Below, piece after piece: positions 34,823 through 44,488 of a DNA stretch of 64,000 nucleotides. This stretch comes from Agrobacterium rosae (GTDB lineage Bacteria > Pseudomonadota > Alphaproteobacteria > Rhizobiales > Rhizobiaceae): positions 62,285-126,284 of the forward strand of contig NZ_NXEJ01000007.1 in the NCBI RefSeq assembly GCF_002915175.1. The letters run 5' to 3'. The position numbers and the translations under genes are program-made. Under the pieces are notes generated by a model, which did no database searches, was not told the DNA's origin, and saw only the letters and a program-made list of their open reading frames with translations. How positions within the stretch are numbered: the stretch's first letter is position 1; each line of letters opens with the position of its first letter.

Positions 34823-34849
34823 AAGTGGCGGAGGGCAGGGCCGCCACTT
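34823..34849 (-). terminator. Hairpin after rpe
   Basis: AAGTGGCGG / CCGCCACTT, a perfect 9 bp stem 12 bases past the rpe stop on the minus strand. There is no U-run, so it may be an mRNA stabiliser or weak terminator. Confidence 0.5.
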
Positions 34850-34860
34850 GATGACCTGCT

Positions 34861-35538
34861 TTACGCGCGGCCCTGTTCTGCGGATGCGCGAACGGCGCTG
34901 ACCATCGTGCGATAGTCTTCGACACCGTCACCCTTGAAGATCGCGGAACCAGCAACCAGTACGTTAGCACCGGCGGCAATCGCGCTTCCCGCTGTTGCAA
35001 TGGTAATGCCGCCATCGACTTCGAGTTCGATCGGCCTATCACCGATCAGAGACTTGGCGGCGCGGATCTTGTCCAGCATGGCAGGAATGAATTTTTGGCC
35101 ACCGAAGCCGGGGTTCACGCTCATGATAAGAATGAGATCGACATCATCGAGCACGTTTTCCAGAACCGACAGCGGCGTCGCCGGGTTCAGCGTGACGCCG
35201 ACCTTCTTGCCGAGCGAGCGGATGGTTTGCAGCGAGCGATGAAGATGTGGGCCAGCTTCTGCGTGAACCGTGATGCCGTCGCATCCAGCCTTGGCAAAGG
35301 CTTCGAGATAGGGATCGGCAGGTGCGATCATCAGGTGGCAGTCGAAGAAAGCCTGGCTGTGCGGGCGAAGCGCCTTGATGACATCAGGACCGAAGGAGAT
35401 GTTGGGGACAAAATGGCCGTCCATGACATCAAGGTGGATCCAGTCGGCACCGGCGGCCGTGACATCGGCCACTTCCTGTCCAAGTTTTGCAAAATTGGCG
35501 GCGAGTATGGATGGGGCGATCCGCACGGGAAGAGACAT
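34861..35538 (-). CDS. rpe: Ribulose-phosphate 3-epimerase
   Basis: 225 residues, interconverts ribulose-5-P and xylulose-5-P in the pentose phosphate path. TIM-barrel motifs are [30 protein letters not shown], the [12 protein letters not shown] loop and EVDGGI. The ATG at 35538 has AGGAG 9 bases upstream; a TTG two codons earlier is less likely. It lies 83 bases after the binding-protein gene. Confidence 0.97.
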   Translation of the reverse strand: MSLPVRIAPSILAANFAKLGQEVADVTAAGADWIHLDVMDGHFVPNISFGPDVIKALRPHSQAFFDCHLMIAPADPYLEAFAKAGCDGITVHAEAGPHLHRSLQTIRSLGKKVGVTLNPATPLSVLENVLDDVDLILIMSVNPGFGGQKFIPAMLDKIRAAKSLIGDRPIELEVDGGITIATAGSAIAAGANVLVAGSAIFKGDGVEDYRTMVSAVRASAEQGRA

Positions 35539-35621
35539 CTGCAAAAGCTCCTAGAACAAAGGTTTTGCACGCCTTTATCACCGACGCGCAGGATCAACAA
35601 TCGCCGAGCCTTCTATTGGTC

Positions 35622-36695
35622 CTAGCGTTCGGCACGGTCCACAGGAACGAAGGCGGTACCATTCCACTGCTGTAGGCGATAGGGATTGGTTTGAAGCTCG
35701 TGCCTGTCGTTAAAAGTAATCTGGCCAATGGCGGTTTCGAATGCGGTGCCAACCAGTACGGCTGGCGCTGGCTTGCCCTCTGATTGGCTCAGTTCGACAA
35801 GCTTCGCCGCAATCTGCGTTACGGCATAGGCGGGCAGGGCATAACCTTCCGGCTCGATCTTGGCAGCGCGCAGGTCTTTGACCGCATCTACTGCCGAAGG
35901 AAGGGTGGCATAATCAGGGGTGGTAATGGCGAGTACGCCTGCCTGCAAGGCAACGGGCGTGTTGGCCGCTCTCATCGTGTCACCCGACAAAATGGTCAGA
36001 GGCGTTTTTTCTGCCGCCGCATCCCGGGCGATGATGGCGACATCATTGCGTTCCGCACCAATGAAGACATGGGTGACGCCGGTGCGGCTCAATCGTCTCA
36101 CCAGCGCGACCTGTTGCTCCTGCGACGGGCGCAACGTATCCGTAAACGTTGGCTTGAGACCGGATTCTTCCAACTTGGCCCGGATGCGATCCACCAGTTC
36201 GCGGCTATAGATCGTGCCGTCGTCGATGAGGCCGAAGGAATGGCCCTTCCAGTCTCGCAGCATTGTCTCAATCGCCGCATCCGGCTCGCCCGTATCGGAT
36301 GGTGCAAGCCGGAAAAGCGGCCAGCCGCGTTTCAGAGCATCCTCCATGAGGCCGGAGGCACGGCTTGAAAGCGTTATCGCCGGAATGGCCGCGTCTTTTA
36401 GTGTCGGTAGCGCGTCGCTCAATGTTTCAGTGCACAGAAAGCCGACCACGATGCTGACCTTGGCCGCAATCAGCCCATCAGCAATCGCCCCGCCGCTTCC
36501 TTCTTCACAGCTCTCGTGAATCTCCATGACGTCGAGGCCCGCTTTCGCCGCTGCAATCTTGACGCCCTGGCGAACCTGAGAGCCCAGCATCTCGTAGGCA
36601 CCGCTTTGCGGCGCGACGACGCCGATTGTCGCAGCACTTGCGGTGCCGGCTAAGGCCAGACTGGCGGCAATGGTGAGCAGGCGAAATAAATGCAT
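35622..36695 (-). CDS. Type 1 periplasmic binding protein (branched-chain amino acid ABC family)
   Basis: 357 residues with signal peptide MHLFRLLTIAASLALAGTASA. The mature part is a Leu/Ile/Val-binding-type fold: IGVVAPQSGAYEMLGSQVRQG, and FSLIDDGTIYSREL further on. No permease or ATPase lies nearby, so it may serve a distant transporter or act as a sensor protein. Ligand unknown. Confidence 0.8.
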   Translation of the reverse strand: MHLFRLLTIAASLALAGTASAATIGVVAPQSGAYEMLGSQVRQGVKIAAAKAGLDVMEIHESCEEGSGGAIADGLIAAKVSIVVGFLCTETLSDALPTLKDAAIPAITLSSRASGLMEDALKRGWPLFRLAPSDTGEPDAAIETMLRDWKGHSFGLIDDGTIYSRELVDRIRAKLEESGLKPTFTDTLRPSQEQQVALVRRLSRTGVTHVFIGAERNDVAIIARDAAAEKTPLTILSGDTMRAANTPVALQAGVLAITTPDYATLPSAVDAVKDLRAAKIEPEGYALPAYAVTQIAAKLVELSQSEGKPAPAVLVGTAFETAIGQITFNDRHELQTNPYRLQQWNGTAFVPVDRAER

Positions 36696-36820
36696 CGTGC
36701 GGCGGTTTTCCTCTTCCTATGCTGCGATGTGTATCGACACCAGACGGTTTGCAAAAGAGGAAATGGCCTTGAAAACGCGCATCACGATAATTTTTCGCGT
36801 ATTTTCAGCGATATAGGCCG

Positions 36821-37237
36821 TCACAAGCGATGTTGGCGCAAGTGCCGAAAAGCATCTTGGGCAAAAAGCGATAGGGGGTGAGGAGGAGCTTCGAGGTCGA
36901 ACCAGCCCATATCCGACAATTTGTCTGGTTCGGTCAGGCTTGGTTCGCCTTTGATATCATCGGCCACGTAAATGAGCGACAACCAGTGCTGCCCATCCGC
37001 GGGTATGATCTGTTCGCTGAGGCAAAGAAAACGGACGTTGCCGATGGTAAGACCGGTTTCCTCTTCGGCCTCACGTTTGGCAGCAGCAGCGGCAGGTTCC
37101 ATATGGTCCACCTTGCCGCCGACGATGCTCCAATGTCCTGCCTCCGGCGGTTTGACCCGCTTGTAGAGTAGCACCTTGCCATCGCGCTCGATGACAAGGC
37201 CGGAGCCTACGCCTGGAGTATTAATACCAGGCTTCAT
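36821..37237 (-). CDS. Nudix hydrolase
   Basis: 138 residues. The Nudix box is complete: GGKVDHMEPAAAAAKREAEE followed by ETGL (pattern GX5EX7REUXEEXGU). It should cleave a nucleoside diphosphate linked to some group, as in MutT-like house-cleaning enzymes; the substrate cannot be read. It starts 2 bases after the helicase stop, so both are probably one operon. Confidence 0.92.
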   Translation of the reverse strand: MKPGINTPGVGSGLVIERDGKVLLYKRVKPPEAGHWSIVGGKVDHMEPAAAAAKREAEEETGLTIGNVRFLCLSEQIIPADGQHWLSLIYVADDIKGEPSLTEPDKLSDMGWFDLEAPPHPLSLFAQDAFRHLRQHRL

Positions 37238-37239
37238 GA

Positions 37240-38763
37240 TCAGGCTTTAGCGCTTGCCACGATCAACATGAACGCGGGAATGTCGTCACCGAAACCAACT
37301 GGCGTCGGACCATCATCATAGTCGCGGTAGTGGCGACGACGATTATCGTCGTTCGCAGGCGGTGTCGCGTTGTGGTTCCGCTCGAAATTGCGAGGTGCTC
37401 TTTCTTGCTTGCGTTCTGCCTTCAACTTGTCGCCTCCATTGGCCGCGATTTCTACGATGGCGGCTGGCTGAATGATTTTTTCTTCGATGACAGGCTGCGG
37501 AGCTGCGGCCTGAACATCTCCCTGGGGAGCAGCATCGCGACGGTTTCTGTCACGGCCGCGACCGCGTTGCTCTTTTTCCTTGCCACGGCGCGGGCGCTCG
37601 GAAGCAAAGCTTTCCATCGGTGCTGGCAGTGCGGTCAAATCACCGCTCAGCCATTCGATCTTTTCGTTGATCAGCTTTTCGATGGCGTCGAGATATTTCG
37701 TGTCGCGGCGGTTGACGAGCGTGAACGCAGCGCCGGAACGACCCGCACGACCTGTACGACCGATACGGTGGACATAGTCCTCCGCATGGATCGGAACGTC
37801 GAAGTTGAAGACGTGGCTGACATCGGGAATGTCGAGACCGCGCGCGGCAACGTCGGACGCGACGAGCAGGGTAATCTGGTTATCCTTGAAACCCGCGAGC
37901 ATCTTTGTGCGCGAGTTCTGGTCCATGTCACCGTGCAGAGCGCCAACCGAAAAACCATGACGCTCAAGCGAGCGGAACAGATCCGCGACATCCTTCTTGC
38001 GATTGCAGAAGATGATCGCGTTTTTCAGGTCGGTCTGTGCATTGATGAGATCGCGAAGAATGGCGCGCTTCTCATAATCCTTGTCGTGCGTGGCAACGAT
38101 ACGCTGCGTCACCGTCTTTGCCGTAGAGGATGGCTTGGCGACTTCGATGCGAACCGGGTTCTGCAGGAAGCGGTCAGCCAGCTTCTGAATTTCCGTCGGC
38201 ATGGTGGCCGAGAAGAACAGCGTCTGACGGGTAAAGGGAATCATTTTCGCAATGCGTTCGATATCCGGGATGAAACCCATGTCGAGCATGCGGTCGGCTT
38301 CGTCGATGACAAGGATTTCGACGCCGGTCATCAACAGCTTGCCGCGTTCGCAATGGTCCAGCAGGCGGCCGGGGGTGCAGATCAGAACGTCTGCGCCGCG
38401 CTCCAGCTTACGGTCCTGTTCATCGAAGGACACGCCACCGATGAGAAGCGCAACGTTGAGCTTGTGGTTCTTGCCGTATTTCTCGAAATTCTCGGCAACC
38501 TGTGCTGCGAGTTCGCGCGTCGGCTCAAGAATAAGGGTTCGCGGCATTCTAGCGCGCGCACGGCCTTTTTCCAGAAGTGTCAGCATCGGCAGCACGAAGG
38601 ATGCCGTTTTGCCGGTACCCGTTTGCGCGATGCCGCAGATATCGCGTCGTTCCAGCGCTGGCGGAATCGCACCTTCTTGAATAGGTGTCGGTGTCGTGTA
38701 GCCGGCACTTTCGATAGCAGAAAGAACTTTTTGGCTCAGGCCAAGATCAGAGAATGTTGTCAA
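37240..38763 (-). CDS. DEAD-box RNA helicase (RhlE-like)
   Basis: 507 residues from a TTG start (TTFSDLGLSQKVL), which aligns with the family start; an in-frame ATG at 38811 would add 16 residues that look unrelated, and neither has a strong ribosome site. Motifs: Q motif PTPIQ, Walker A AQTGTGKT (46-53), PTRELA, DEAD (154-157), SAT (185-187) and HRIGRTGR. A disordered Arg/Asn/Glu-rich tail follows. It unwinds RNA, commonly in ribosome assembly or cold adaptation. Confidence 0.93.
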   Translation of the reverse strand: MTTFSDLGLSQKVLSAIESAGYTTPTPIQEGAIPPALERRDICGIAQTGTGKTASFVLPMLTLLEKGRARARMPRTLILEPTRELAAQVAENFEKYGKNHKLNVALLIGGVSFDEQDRKLERGADVLICTPGRLLDHCERGKLLMTGVEILVIDEADRMLDMGFIPDIERIAKMIPFTRQTLFFSATMPTEIQKLADRFLQNPVRIEVAKPSSTAKTVTQRIVATHDKDYEKRAILRDLINAQTDLKNAIIFCNRKKDVADLFRSLERHGFSVGALHGDMDQNSRTKMLAGFKDNQITLLVASDVAARGLDIPDVSHVFNFDVPIHAEDYVHRIGRTGRAGRSGAAFTLVNRRDTKYLDAIEKLINEKIEWLSGDLTALPAPMESFASERPRRGKEKEQRGRGRDRNRRDAAPQGDVQAAAPQPVIEEKIIQPAAIVEIAANGGDKLKAERKQERAPRNFERNHNATPPANDDNRRRHYRDYDDGPTPVGFGDDIPAFMLIVASAKA

Positions 38764-38972
38764 AGGAAAAACTGTTTCCGTGTTGGTTCGAAAAGAACAC
38801 TTAGCTGTCATAACGGCGACGCCGCAGACTGTAGCGGCGAAATAGGCCGAATTAGCCAGAAAGTCAAGGAAACAGGGATTTATCCCAAAATAATACAGGT
38901 TGCCGCACTGATTACGGTGAGGCCAGCGATTGTATCGGCAACAATAGCCACGTTGGTGTCACGCCGGCTGTT

Positions 38973-40238
38973 CTATTGAAGATAGGTTTTCAGCTCGGTT
39001 CCAGCAACAAGGAAACGAGTCGGATCGACCGGGTTGTCGTTCAAGCGGACCTCATAATGCACGTGTGGACCGGTTGAGCGGCCTGTGCTTCCGGCCTTGC
39101 CGATCACCTCACCCAGGGCGACTTTGTCGCCTTCCTTCACGAGAATCTGTGACAGATGACCGTAACGGGTGGTGATGCCTTTGCCATGGTCGACCTCGAC
39201 CATGTTGCCGTAACCGCCTGAAAAACCGGCGCTGGTCACGGTTCCAGCGCCTGTGGTGTGCACCTCTGCGCCGGTTTGGGCGACGAAATCTATGCCGGCA
39301 TGCAAGGCAAGACGACCGAGGAACGGGTCGATGCGGTTTCCGAATCGGCTGGAAACGTCGCTACCGGGGGCAGGATTACCAAATGGAAGTGAAACAGCGG
39401 CTCCACGCACGGTTTCGAGCCGACTGAGTGCAGTGTCGAGATTGCTGAGCTGCTCTTCGAAGGTCGCAGCGCTGGCCTTCATCGGCTCCACGAAGGGGCC
39501 CCCGACGTTTTGGGAGGCTGAGTCGTCAATCTTGATGCCGGTCCTGCGAATGATGTCAGCCATGGCGTCGGCTTTTGTTTCAGCGCCTGATGTGAGTGAA
39601 GCGATTCGGAGCAACTGCTCGTTTTCGACTTTGCTGAGAGAGGCAACCATCCTCAATAGGCTGCGCTCCGACAGTTTTTCGCTCTTTGAGGTGTAGCCGA
39701 TGCTGCCCTTGAGCCCAGTGGAGGGCGATGCCAGGACGCTGTCGATTGCTTTCGACGCGCCTGAGAGGCTGGCTCTTTTGTCCGGTGAATAGGCGTTGAC
39801 CGGACGGGGCTCATCGACAGTGCCTGACACGCCCGATTTTTCGGCGCGTTCCAGAAGGTCGCTCATGCGGCCATGACGGGAGGTGAGGTCTTTTTGCTGC
39901 GCCAGCAGCTTCTCGACCTTGCGCTCCACCACCTGCTGATCCAGTAATTGTTTGGAGGTAACGCGGTCCACCTGCGCGCGAAGGGCGGCGATTCGGTCTT
40001 CATATTCGCGCTGAATGCGAGACTGCCGGGCAATGGTCGCGCCAACCAGATCGTCGCGAAGAATAAGATAGGCCGTGGAGCCGATATAGCCGACGCTGAG
40101 CAATCCGGCCATGCAAAAGGCAGTCACACCAAGCCATGGGCGAATGGTGATGTGGCGAACCTTTTCGCCACTCGCCAAAATGAGGACGTGCTGCTGGCGT
40201 TTTTTGCCAAATGCCAGGCTTTTACCCGCTTCCGTCAA
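38973..40238 (-). CDS. M23 family metallopeptidase (LytM-type), membrane anchored
   Basis: About 421 residues from TTG at 40238, where GGAGG lies 7 bases upstream; an ATG at 40259 with no ribosome site is the alternative. One membrane helix (about residues 38-62) is followed by a coiled coil (about 75-130) and a linker. The C-terminal LytM domain has metal-site residues in HAGIDFV and HVHYEV, and an intact second histidine region, so it is probably an active peptidoglycan endopeptidase. Role in cell separation or growth is inferred. Confidence 0.9.
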   Translation of the reverse strand: MTEAGKSLAFGKKRQQHVLILASGEKVRHITIRPWLGVTAFCMAGLLSVGYIGSTAYLILRDDLVGATIARQSRIQREYEDRIAALRAQVDRVTSKQLLDQQVVERKVEKLLAQQKDLTSRHGRMSDLLERAEKSGVSGTVDEPRPVNAYSPDKRASLSGASKAIDSVLASPSTGLKGSIGYTSKSEKLSERSLLRMVASLSKVENEQLLRIASLTSGAETKADAMADIIRRTGIKIDDSASQNVGGPFVEPMKASAATFEEQLSNLDTALSRLETVRGAAVSLPFGNPAPGSDVSSRFGNRIDPFLGRLALHAGIDFVAQTGAEVHTTGAGTVTSAGFSGGYGNMVEVDHGKGITTRYGHLSQILVKEGDKVALGEVIGKAGSTGRSTGPHVHYEVRLNDNPVDPTRFLVAGTELKTYLQ

Positions 40239-40325
40239 AATCCATCCTCCAGCCGACATCTCGTTCGGCTGGATAGTAATTTGTTAAGGTTAACGAAGTT
40301 TTGACTTTGTCGGACTGGATGCGTC

Positions 40326-40793
40326 TTAGAGAGCTTTGATCGCGTCGAGAACGAGCTGTGCGTGGCCGGGAACTTTAACCTTGTTCCAGATTTGCGCAAT
40401 TTTGCCATCCGGTGAAACAAGATACGTGGTGCGCTCTACACCCATATATTTTTTGCCATACATGCTTTTTTCTTTCCAGACACCGTAGGCCTCCAGAACC
40501 TGCCGTTCCTCATCGGATGCCAGCATGACGGTGAGGGCGTGTTTGGCGGCGAACTTGTCATGGCTTTTGACCGAATCGGGCGAGATGCCAATCACCACGG
40601 CATTGGCTGCCTCAAACTCCGCACCCATCGCGCTGAAATCAATGGCCTGAGCGGTGCAGCCGGATGTGTCGTCCTTCGGATAGAAGTAAAGCACCACGGC
40701 CTTGCCATTCAGGCCCGAAAGGGTGACATCGCCGTCGCCGTTTCGGGGCAGCGTGAAATCCGGAGCCTTATCGCCAACATTCAAATCTGTCAT
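40326..40793 (-). CDS. bcp: Thioredoxin-dependent peroxiredoxin (Bcp/PrxQ)
   Basis: 155 residues, reduces hydrogen and organic peroxides. The peroxidatic cysteine lies in DDTSGCTAQAIDF, a TSGC variant of TPGC frequent in alphaproteobacteria. No cysteine is seen at the usual resolving position five residues later, so it may be a one-Cys type. The start MTDLNVGDKAPDF is the family start. A near-perfect 20-base palindrome lies 44 bases upstream. Confidence 0.95.
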   Translation of the reverse strand: MTDLNVGDKAPDFTLPRNGDGDVTLSGLNGKAVVLYFYPKDDTSGCTAQAIDFSAMGAEFEAANAVVIGISPDSVKSHDKFAAKHALTVMLASDEERQVLEAYGVWKEKSMYGKKYMGVERTTYLVSPDGKIAQIWNKVKVPGHAQLVLDAIKAL

Positions 40794-40836
40794 GGGGTGA
40801 CCTTTCTTTCGCCGAATTGTTGAGTAAATGGGCCAG

Positions 40837-40856
40837 TATTCGATATATACCGAATA
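40837..40856. promoter_or_regulatory. 20-base near-perfect palindrome between bcp and the AsmA-like gene
   Basis: TATTCGATATATACCGAATA differs from its own reverse complement at only one symmetric pair. It is 44 bases upstream of bcp and 119 upstream of the plus-strand gene, the right distance to act as an operator for either. The bound factor is unknown. Confidence 0.5.
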
Positions 40857-40974
40857 AGAGCTTCGTCCAGTCTTGTGGCGAGTCAGACGGTGTGATTGGT
40901 TGAGACCGTCACTCCGAATAGGCACTGATGGTGGTTTTCAGGGCCGTGGCAATTCCGGGAGGAAGCACAGGCGG

Positions 40975-43900
40975 ATGGCGGAAATTCGTGGCGAAAAGGT
41001 GAGCTTCAGCAAGCGCGATATTACGCCGCTGCATGCGATGCCCTCTGCCCAGGCGGAAGATCCCATCATCGTGCATTGTCCGATGCCCCGTTCCATGATG
41101 CGTTCGCTTTTGAAAGTGTTCGTGGCCTTGGTGGTTCTGGCCTTTATTTCCATCGGCGGCATTATTCTTTCCATCGAGACGGGCTCCATTGACGGTGCGC
41201 TTTCTGGCCAGGCCAGACAGGCGCTCGAAAAAGCACTCGGCCCACACTACGAGGCCCGGATCGGTTCGACCTCCGTGCGGTTTGCATCCGGTTTTCAGTT
41301 GGCGCTGGTGGCGCAGAATGTCGATATCATCGAGCAGGATACCGGCCAGCATCTCAGCCGCGCTCGTGCCATCGGTATGGCGCTCGACCCACTGGCACTG
41401 TTAACAGGCCGCGTCTCGGTTCGAAGCCTCGAAGCCAGCGGTATGGAGCTGGATACGGCGCTTCTGCCTAAGGGGCAGGGGGTTAATCTGGCAAAACTCC
41501 GCGTCGATGACATTCCCGCCTATTTGAATGTTGCCTTCACGCAGTTGGACGGCTTCGCGCAGGCATTCGTACGCAGTGGGACGCAGGAAATCGATCTGTC
41601 GGATATCGCCATTCGCCTGCCGCCAAGAGAAGACGGCCGGTTGCGGACGATTTCGCTTCGTGAGCTTTCTCTGGTGCCGGATGACGCAGGTGGCTACACG
41701 CTGGATGGCAATGTCGCCTTCAACGGAGAGGTCGCGACCCTTTCGCTTGCCGCGCAGGGTGCCGATGGCAGTATCGATCGTTTCAATGGAAGGCTCGATG
41801 GATTCGATATCGGGCCGCTTGTGGAACAGCACGATCCTGAAGGCCTCATGCACCAGGGCCTCAACGTCAAAGCCGGCATCAACATCATCGGTAGCAGGGG
41901 TGGGGGCGAGGCAAAGCCTGCGCTCTCGGTGTCGCTCGGCATCGGCGATGGCAAACTCTATATTGGTGGCGATGCGCAACCCGTCTCCAACGGGCAGATC
42001 AATGCCCGGTACGACTTCGATAACAGCGTCATTGCCATCGAAAATTCCCGGCTGACGCTGGGGCAAACCATTTTGCCGATCCGAGGACAGATCAAGGATA
42101 GCCCAGCCGGCTTCGATCTCGGTATTCGCATGGAGCAGGCAACGGCAGTCGCCGAAGGCGGGGGGGAGCCGCCGGTCACCTTCAATCTCCAAGCTGACGG
42201 ATCATTCGACAAGACCACGCGCCAGCTCGATGTTCCCGGACTTTACGTGAAAAGTGACCTTGGCGACATGGCTGGTTCACTCAAGGTGCATTTCTTCGGG
42301 CAGGGCTCTCCGGAAATCAGTTTTGGTGGACAGATCGCCAAGATGGAGGCGGCGGCGGTCAAGCAATTGTGGCCGTTCTGGATGGCGCGCAAGGCACGTC
42401 CCTGGGTCGTCGCCAATCTGTTCGGCGGCACGGTCAAAAACGGCTCCATTGCGGTTTTCATTCCACAGGGACGGATGTGCGGTCCCGGCTGCCCGCTGGA
42501 GCTTTCCGCTGGCGAATTGCAGATCAAGTTCGATGTGGACAACACTCGCTTGAACGTCGCTGGCGACATACCGCCTTTGCGGGATGCTTCCGCGCATTTT
42601 GAGCTGGTCGGTGAAAAAATCGACGTCAATATCGTCAAGGCGACTTCGTTCTTCCCATCGGGCCGCACACTTGCATTGGATAACAGCAAATTCTCGATCA
42701 AGTCGGTCTACCAAAAGCCGCTGATGGCGGATCTCGATCTCAACGTTGCAGGAGCAGCGGATGCGGTGGCGGAACTGGCGACGTTCCAGCCGATCAACGC
42801 GCTGAAAGATACCGAATTCAAACCGGGCGATTTCACCGGGCAGGTCAAAGCAAATACCAAACTGACGATTGGCCTGCTCGCCAGCCAGCAGCCACCGCCA
42901 CCGGTCTGGACGGCGCGACTGGACCTCGCTGATGTATCGTTGACGAGGCCGTTTGCTGGCCGCGAAATCAAGTCGATCAACGGTCCGCTTTCCATCGATA
43001 ACGATGCGTTGCGCTTGAAAGGCAAGGCGCGTGTCGACGATGTCCCGATGGACCTCGACCTTGTGCAGCCGACCCGCAAGGCCAGCACGGTTGCCCGGCA
43101 GCTAGCGCTCAAGGCAACGCTTGAGCCGGGCCAGATCGCAAAGCTGGCCCCGGAGTTGACCAAGCTTTTGGGTGGCACAACCGTGCTTGAGATCAACAGC
43201 AGCGACATGCGCCGCCAGACCGTCAAGCTGGATTTATCCGATGCTTCCATAGTGTTACCCGGTATCGGCTGGACCAAGGGCGCAGGCATTCCTGCCAACG
43301 CCTCTTTCGTGATGGAGACAGTGGATGGACGCACCTCGGTCAGCAACTTCTCCCTGAAAGGCGATGGTTTTGGTGCTGCCGGTGATCTTGCGTTTGATAA
43401 GTCTGGCCTGACATCGGCAAATTTCACGCGCTTCCAGCTGTCACCGCAGGATGACTTTGCCGTCGCCATCTCGTCATCGCGAAAGAACTATTCGGTCACC
43501 GCAAGCGGCAAGTCTGCCGACTTGAGGCCACTTATTGCACGGCTGCGCAGTTCGTCGGCGAAGAACGGTGGAGCGTCGTCACCATCACCATCCGGCAACA
43601 GCGATTTTGGCTCGTTCTCCATCAAGACGCAGCTCGACAAAATTTACGGCTTCAATGACGAGGTGATGAGCAACGTCAATGCGGACATCAATCTGCGCGA
43701 TGGCAAGCTGCGGACGATCGATCTGAAAGCCGTCACCAGTCGGGGACAGGCTCTGGTGGCGCAAACCATCAATCGCGGCGATGGCGGTACTATCAATCTC
43801 ACCAGCAGCGACGCAGGCTCCTTCGCCCGCTTTACCAATCTGTACTCGCGCGTTCGTGGCGGCCTGATGAATTTGGCGCTGACGACTGCCAATGGCAACG

Positions 43901-44382
43901 ATTGGAGCGGTTCTCTCGATTTGCGCAATTTCGCCGTACTCAATGAAGCCAAGCTTCAGGATATCGTGGCGACACCGACGGGGCAGGACGGTCGAAGCCT
44001 CAATACTGCCGTCCGCAGAAACATCGATGTCAGCTCTGAAAAATTCCAGCGTGGTTTTGCGCGCGTGGTCTATGTCAACGGCACGTTGGCGTTGGAAAAT
44101 GGTGTTGTCAGAGGCGAGCAGATCGGTGCAACATTCCAGGGTATCGTGAAGGACCAGAACGGCAATATGGACATGACGGGGACGTTCATGCCAGCCTACG
44201 GTTTGAACCGCCTTTTCGGTGAGTTGCCGTTTATCGGCATCTTCCTTGGCAATGGCCGAGATCGAGGCTTGCTGGGCATAACGTTCAAGCTTACGGGCCA
44301 GACCGATGCACCGCGTCTGGCAATCAACCCATTGTCACTGATCGCGCCGGGCGTGTTCCGCCAGATATTCGAGTTTCAATAA
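40975..44382 (+). CDS. YhdP/AsmA-like envelope protein (DUF3971)
   Basis: 1135 residues. One N-terminal membrane helix (about 43-66) precedes a very long region of repeating beta strands, ending with an AsmA_2-like domain (near GSFARFTNLYSRVRGGLMNLALTT). Such proteins form a hydrophobic groove spanning the periplasm and move phospholipids to the outer membrane. The start at 40975 (MAEIRGEKVS) is the first with family-like sequence. Single gene followed by a terminator. Confidence 0.85.
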   Translation: MAEIRGEKVSFSKRDITPLHAMPSAQAEDPIIVHCPMPRSMMRSLLKVFVALVVLAFISIGGIILSIETGSIDGALSGQARQALEKALGPHYEARIGSTSVRFASGFQLALVAQNVDIIEQDTGQHLSRARAIGMALDPLALLTGRVSVRSLEASGMELDTALLPKGQGVNLAKLRVDDIPAYLNVAFTQLDGFAQAFVRSGTQEIDLSDIAIRLPPREDGRLRTISLRELSLVPDDAGGYTLDGNVAFNGEVATLSLAAQGADGSIDRFNGRLDGFDIGPLVEQHDPEGLMHQGLNVKAGINIIGSRGGGEAKPALSVSLGIGDGKLYIGGDAQPVSNGQINARYDFDNSVIAIENSRLTLGQTILPIRGQIKDSPAGFDLGIRMEQATAVAEGGGEPPVTFNLQADGSFDKTTRQLDVPGLYVKSDLGDMAGSLKVHFFGQGSPEISFGGQIAKMEAAAVKQLWPFWMARKARPWVVANLFGGTVKNGSIAVFIPQGRMCGPGCPLELSAGELQIKFDVDNTRLNVAGDIPPLRDASAHFELVGEKIDVNIVKATSFFPSGRTLALDNSKFSIKSVYQKPLMADLDLNVAGAADAVAELATFQPINALKDTEFKPGDFTGQVKANTKLTIGLLASQQPPPPVWTARLDLADVSLTRPFAGREIKSINGPLSIDNDALRLKGKARVDDVPMDLDLVQPTRKASTVARQLALKATLEPGQIAKLAPELTKLLGGTTVLEINSSDMRRQTVKLDLSDASIVLPGIGWTKGAGIPANASFVMETVDGRTSVSNFSLKGDGFGAAGDLAFDKSGLTSANFTRFQLSPQDDFAVAISSSRKNYSVTASGKSADLRPLIARLRSSSAKNGGASSPSPSGNSDFGSFSIKTQLDKIYGFNDEVMSNVNADINLRDGKLRTIDLKAVTSRGQALVAQTINRGDGGTINLTSSDAGSFARFTNLYSRVRGGLMNLALTTANGNDWSGSLDLRNFAVLNEAKLQDIVATPTGQDGRSLNTAVRRNIDVSSEKFQRGFARVVYVNGTLALENGVVRGEQIGATFQGIVKDQNGNMDMTGTFMPAYGLNRLFGELPFIGIFLGNGRDRGLLGITFKLTGQTDAPRLAINPLSLIAPGVFRQIFEFQ

Positions 44383-44445
44383 AATGGACCGCTCAAGGCG
44401 GCCCAAATCAGTATAGTCAAATCATCCAGCCTTTTCGATCTTTTG

Positions 44446-44475
44446 GAAAACTGGCAGCGTAGGCTGCCAGTTTTC
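44446..44475. terminator. Bidirectional terminator between AsmA-like and Gly-rich genes
   Basis: GAAAACTGGCAGC / GCTGCCAGTTTTC with a short loop and T-rich sequence on the plus side. It lies between converging genes. Confidence 0.88.
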
Positions 44476-44488
44476 GTTTTCGAGGCAT

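Noticed and set aside
37330-38979. 549-codon plus-strand frame opposite the DEAD helicase
   Set aside because: Codon pattern mirrors the helicase; the product has no recognisable domain.
40290-40304. TTAA-CGAAGTT-TTGA upstream of the M23 peptidase as a CtrA site
   Set aside because: One mismatch and very close to the start; kept only as a weak possibility.
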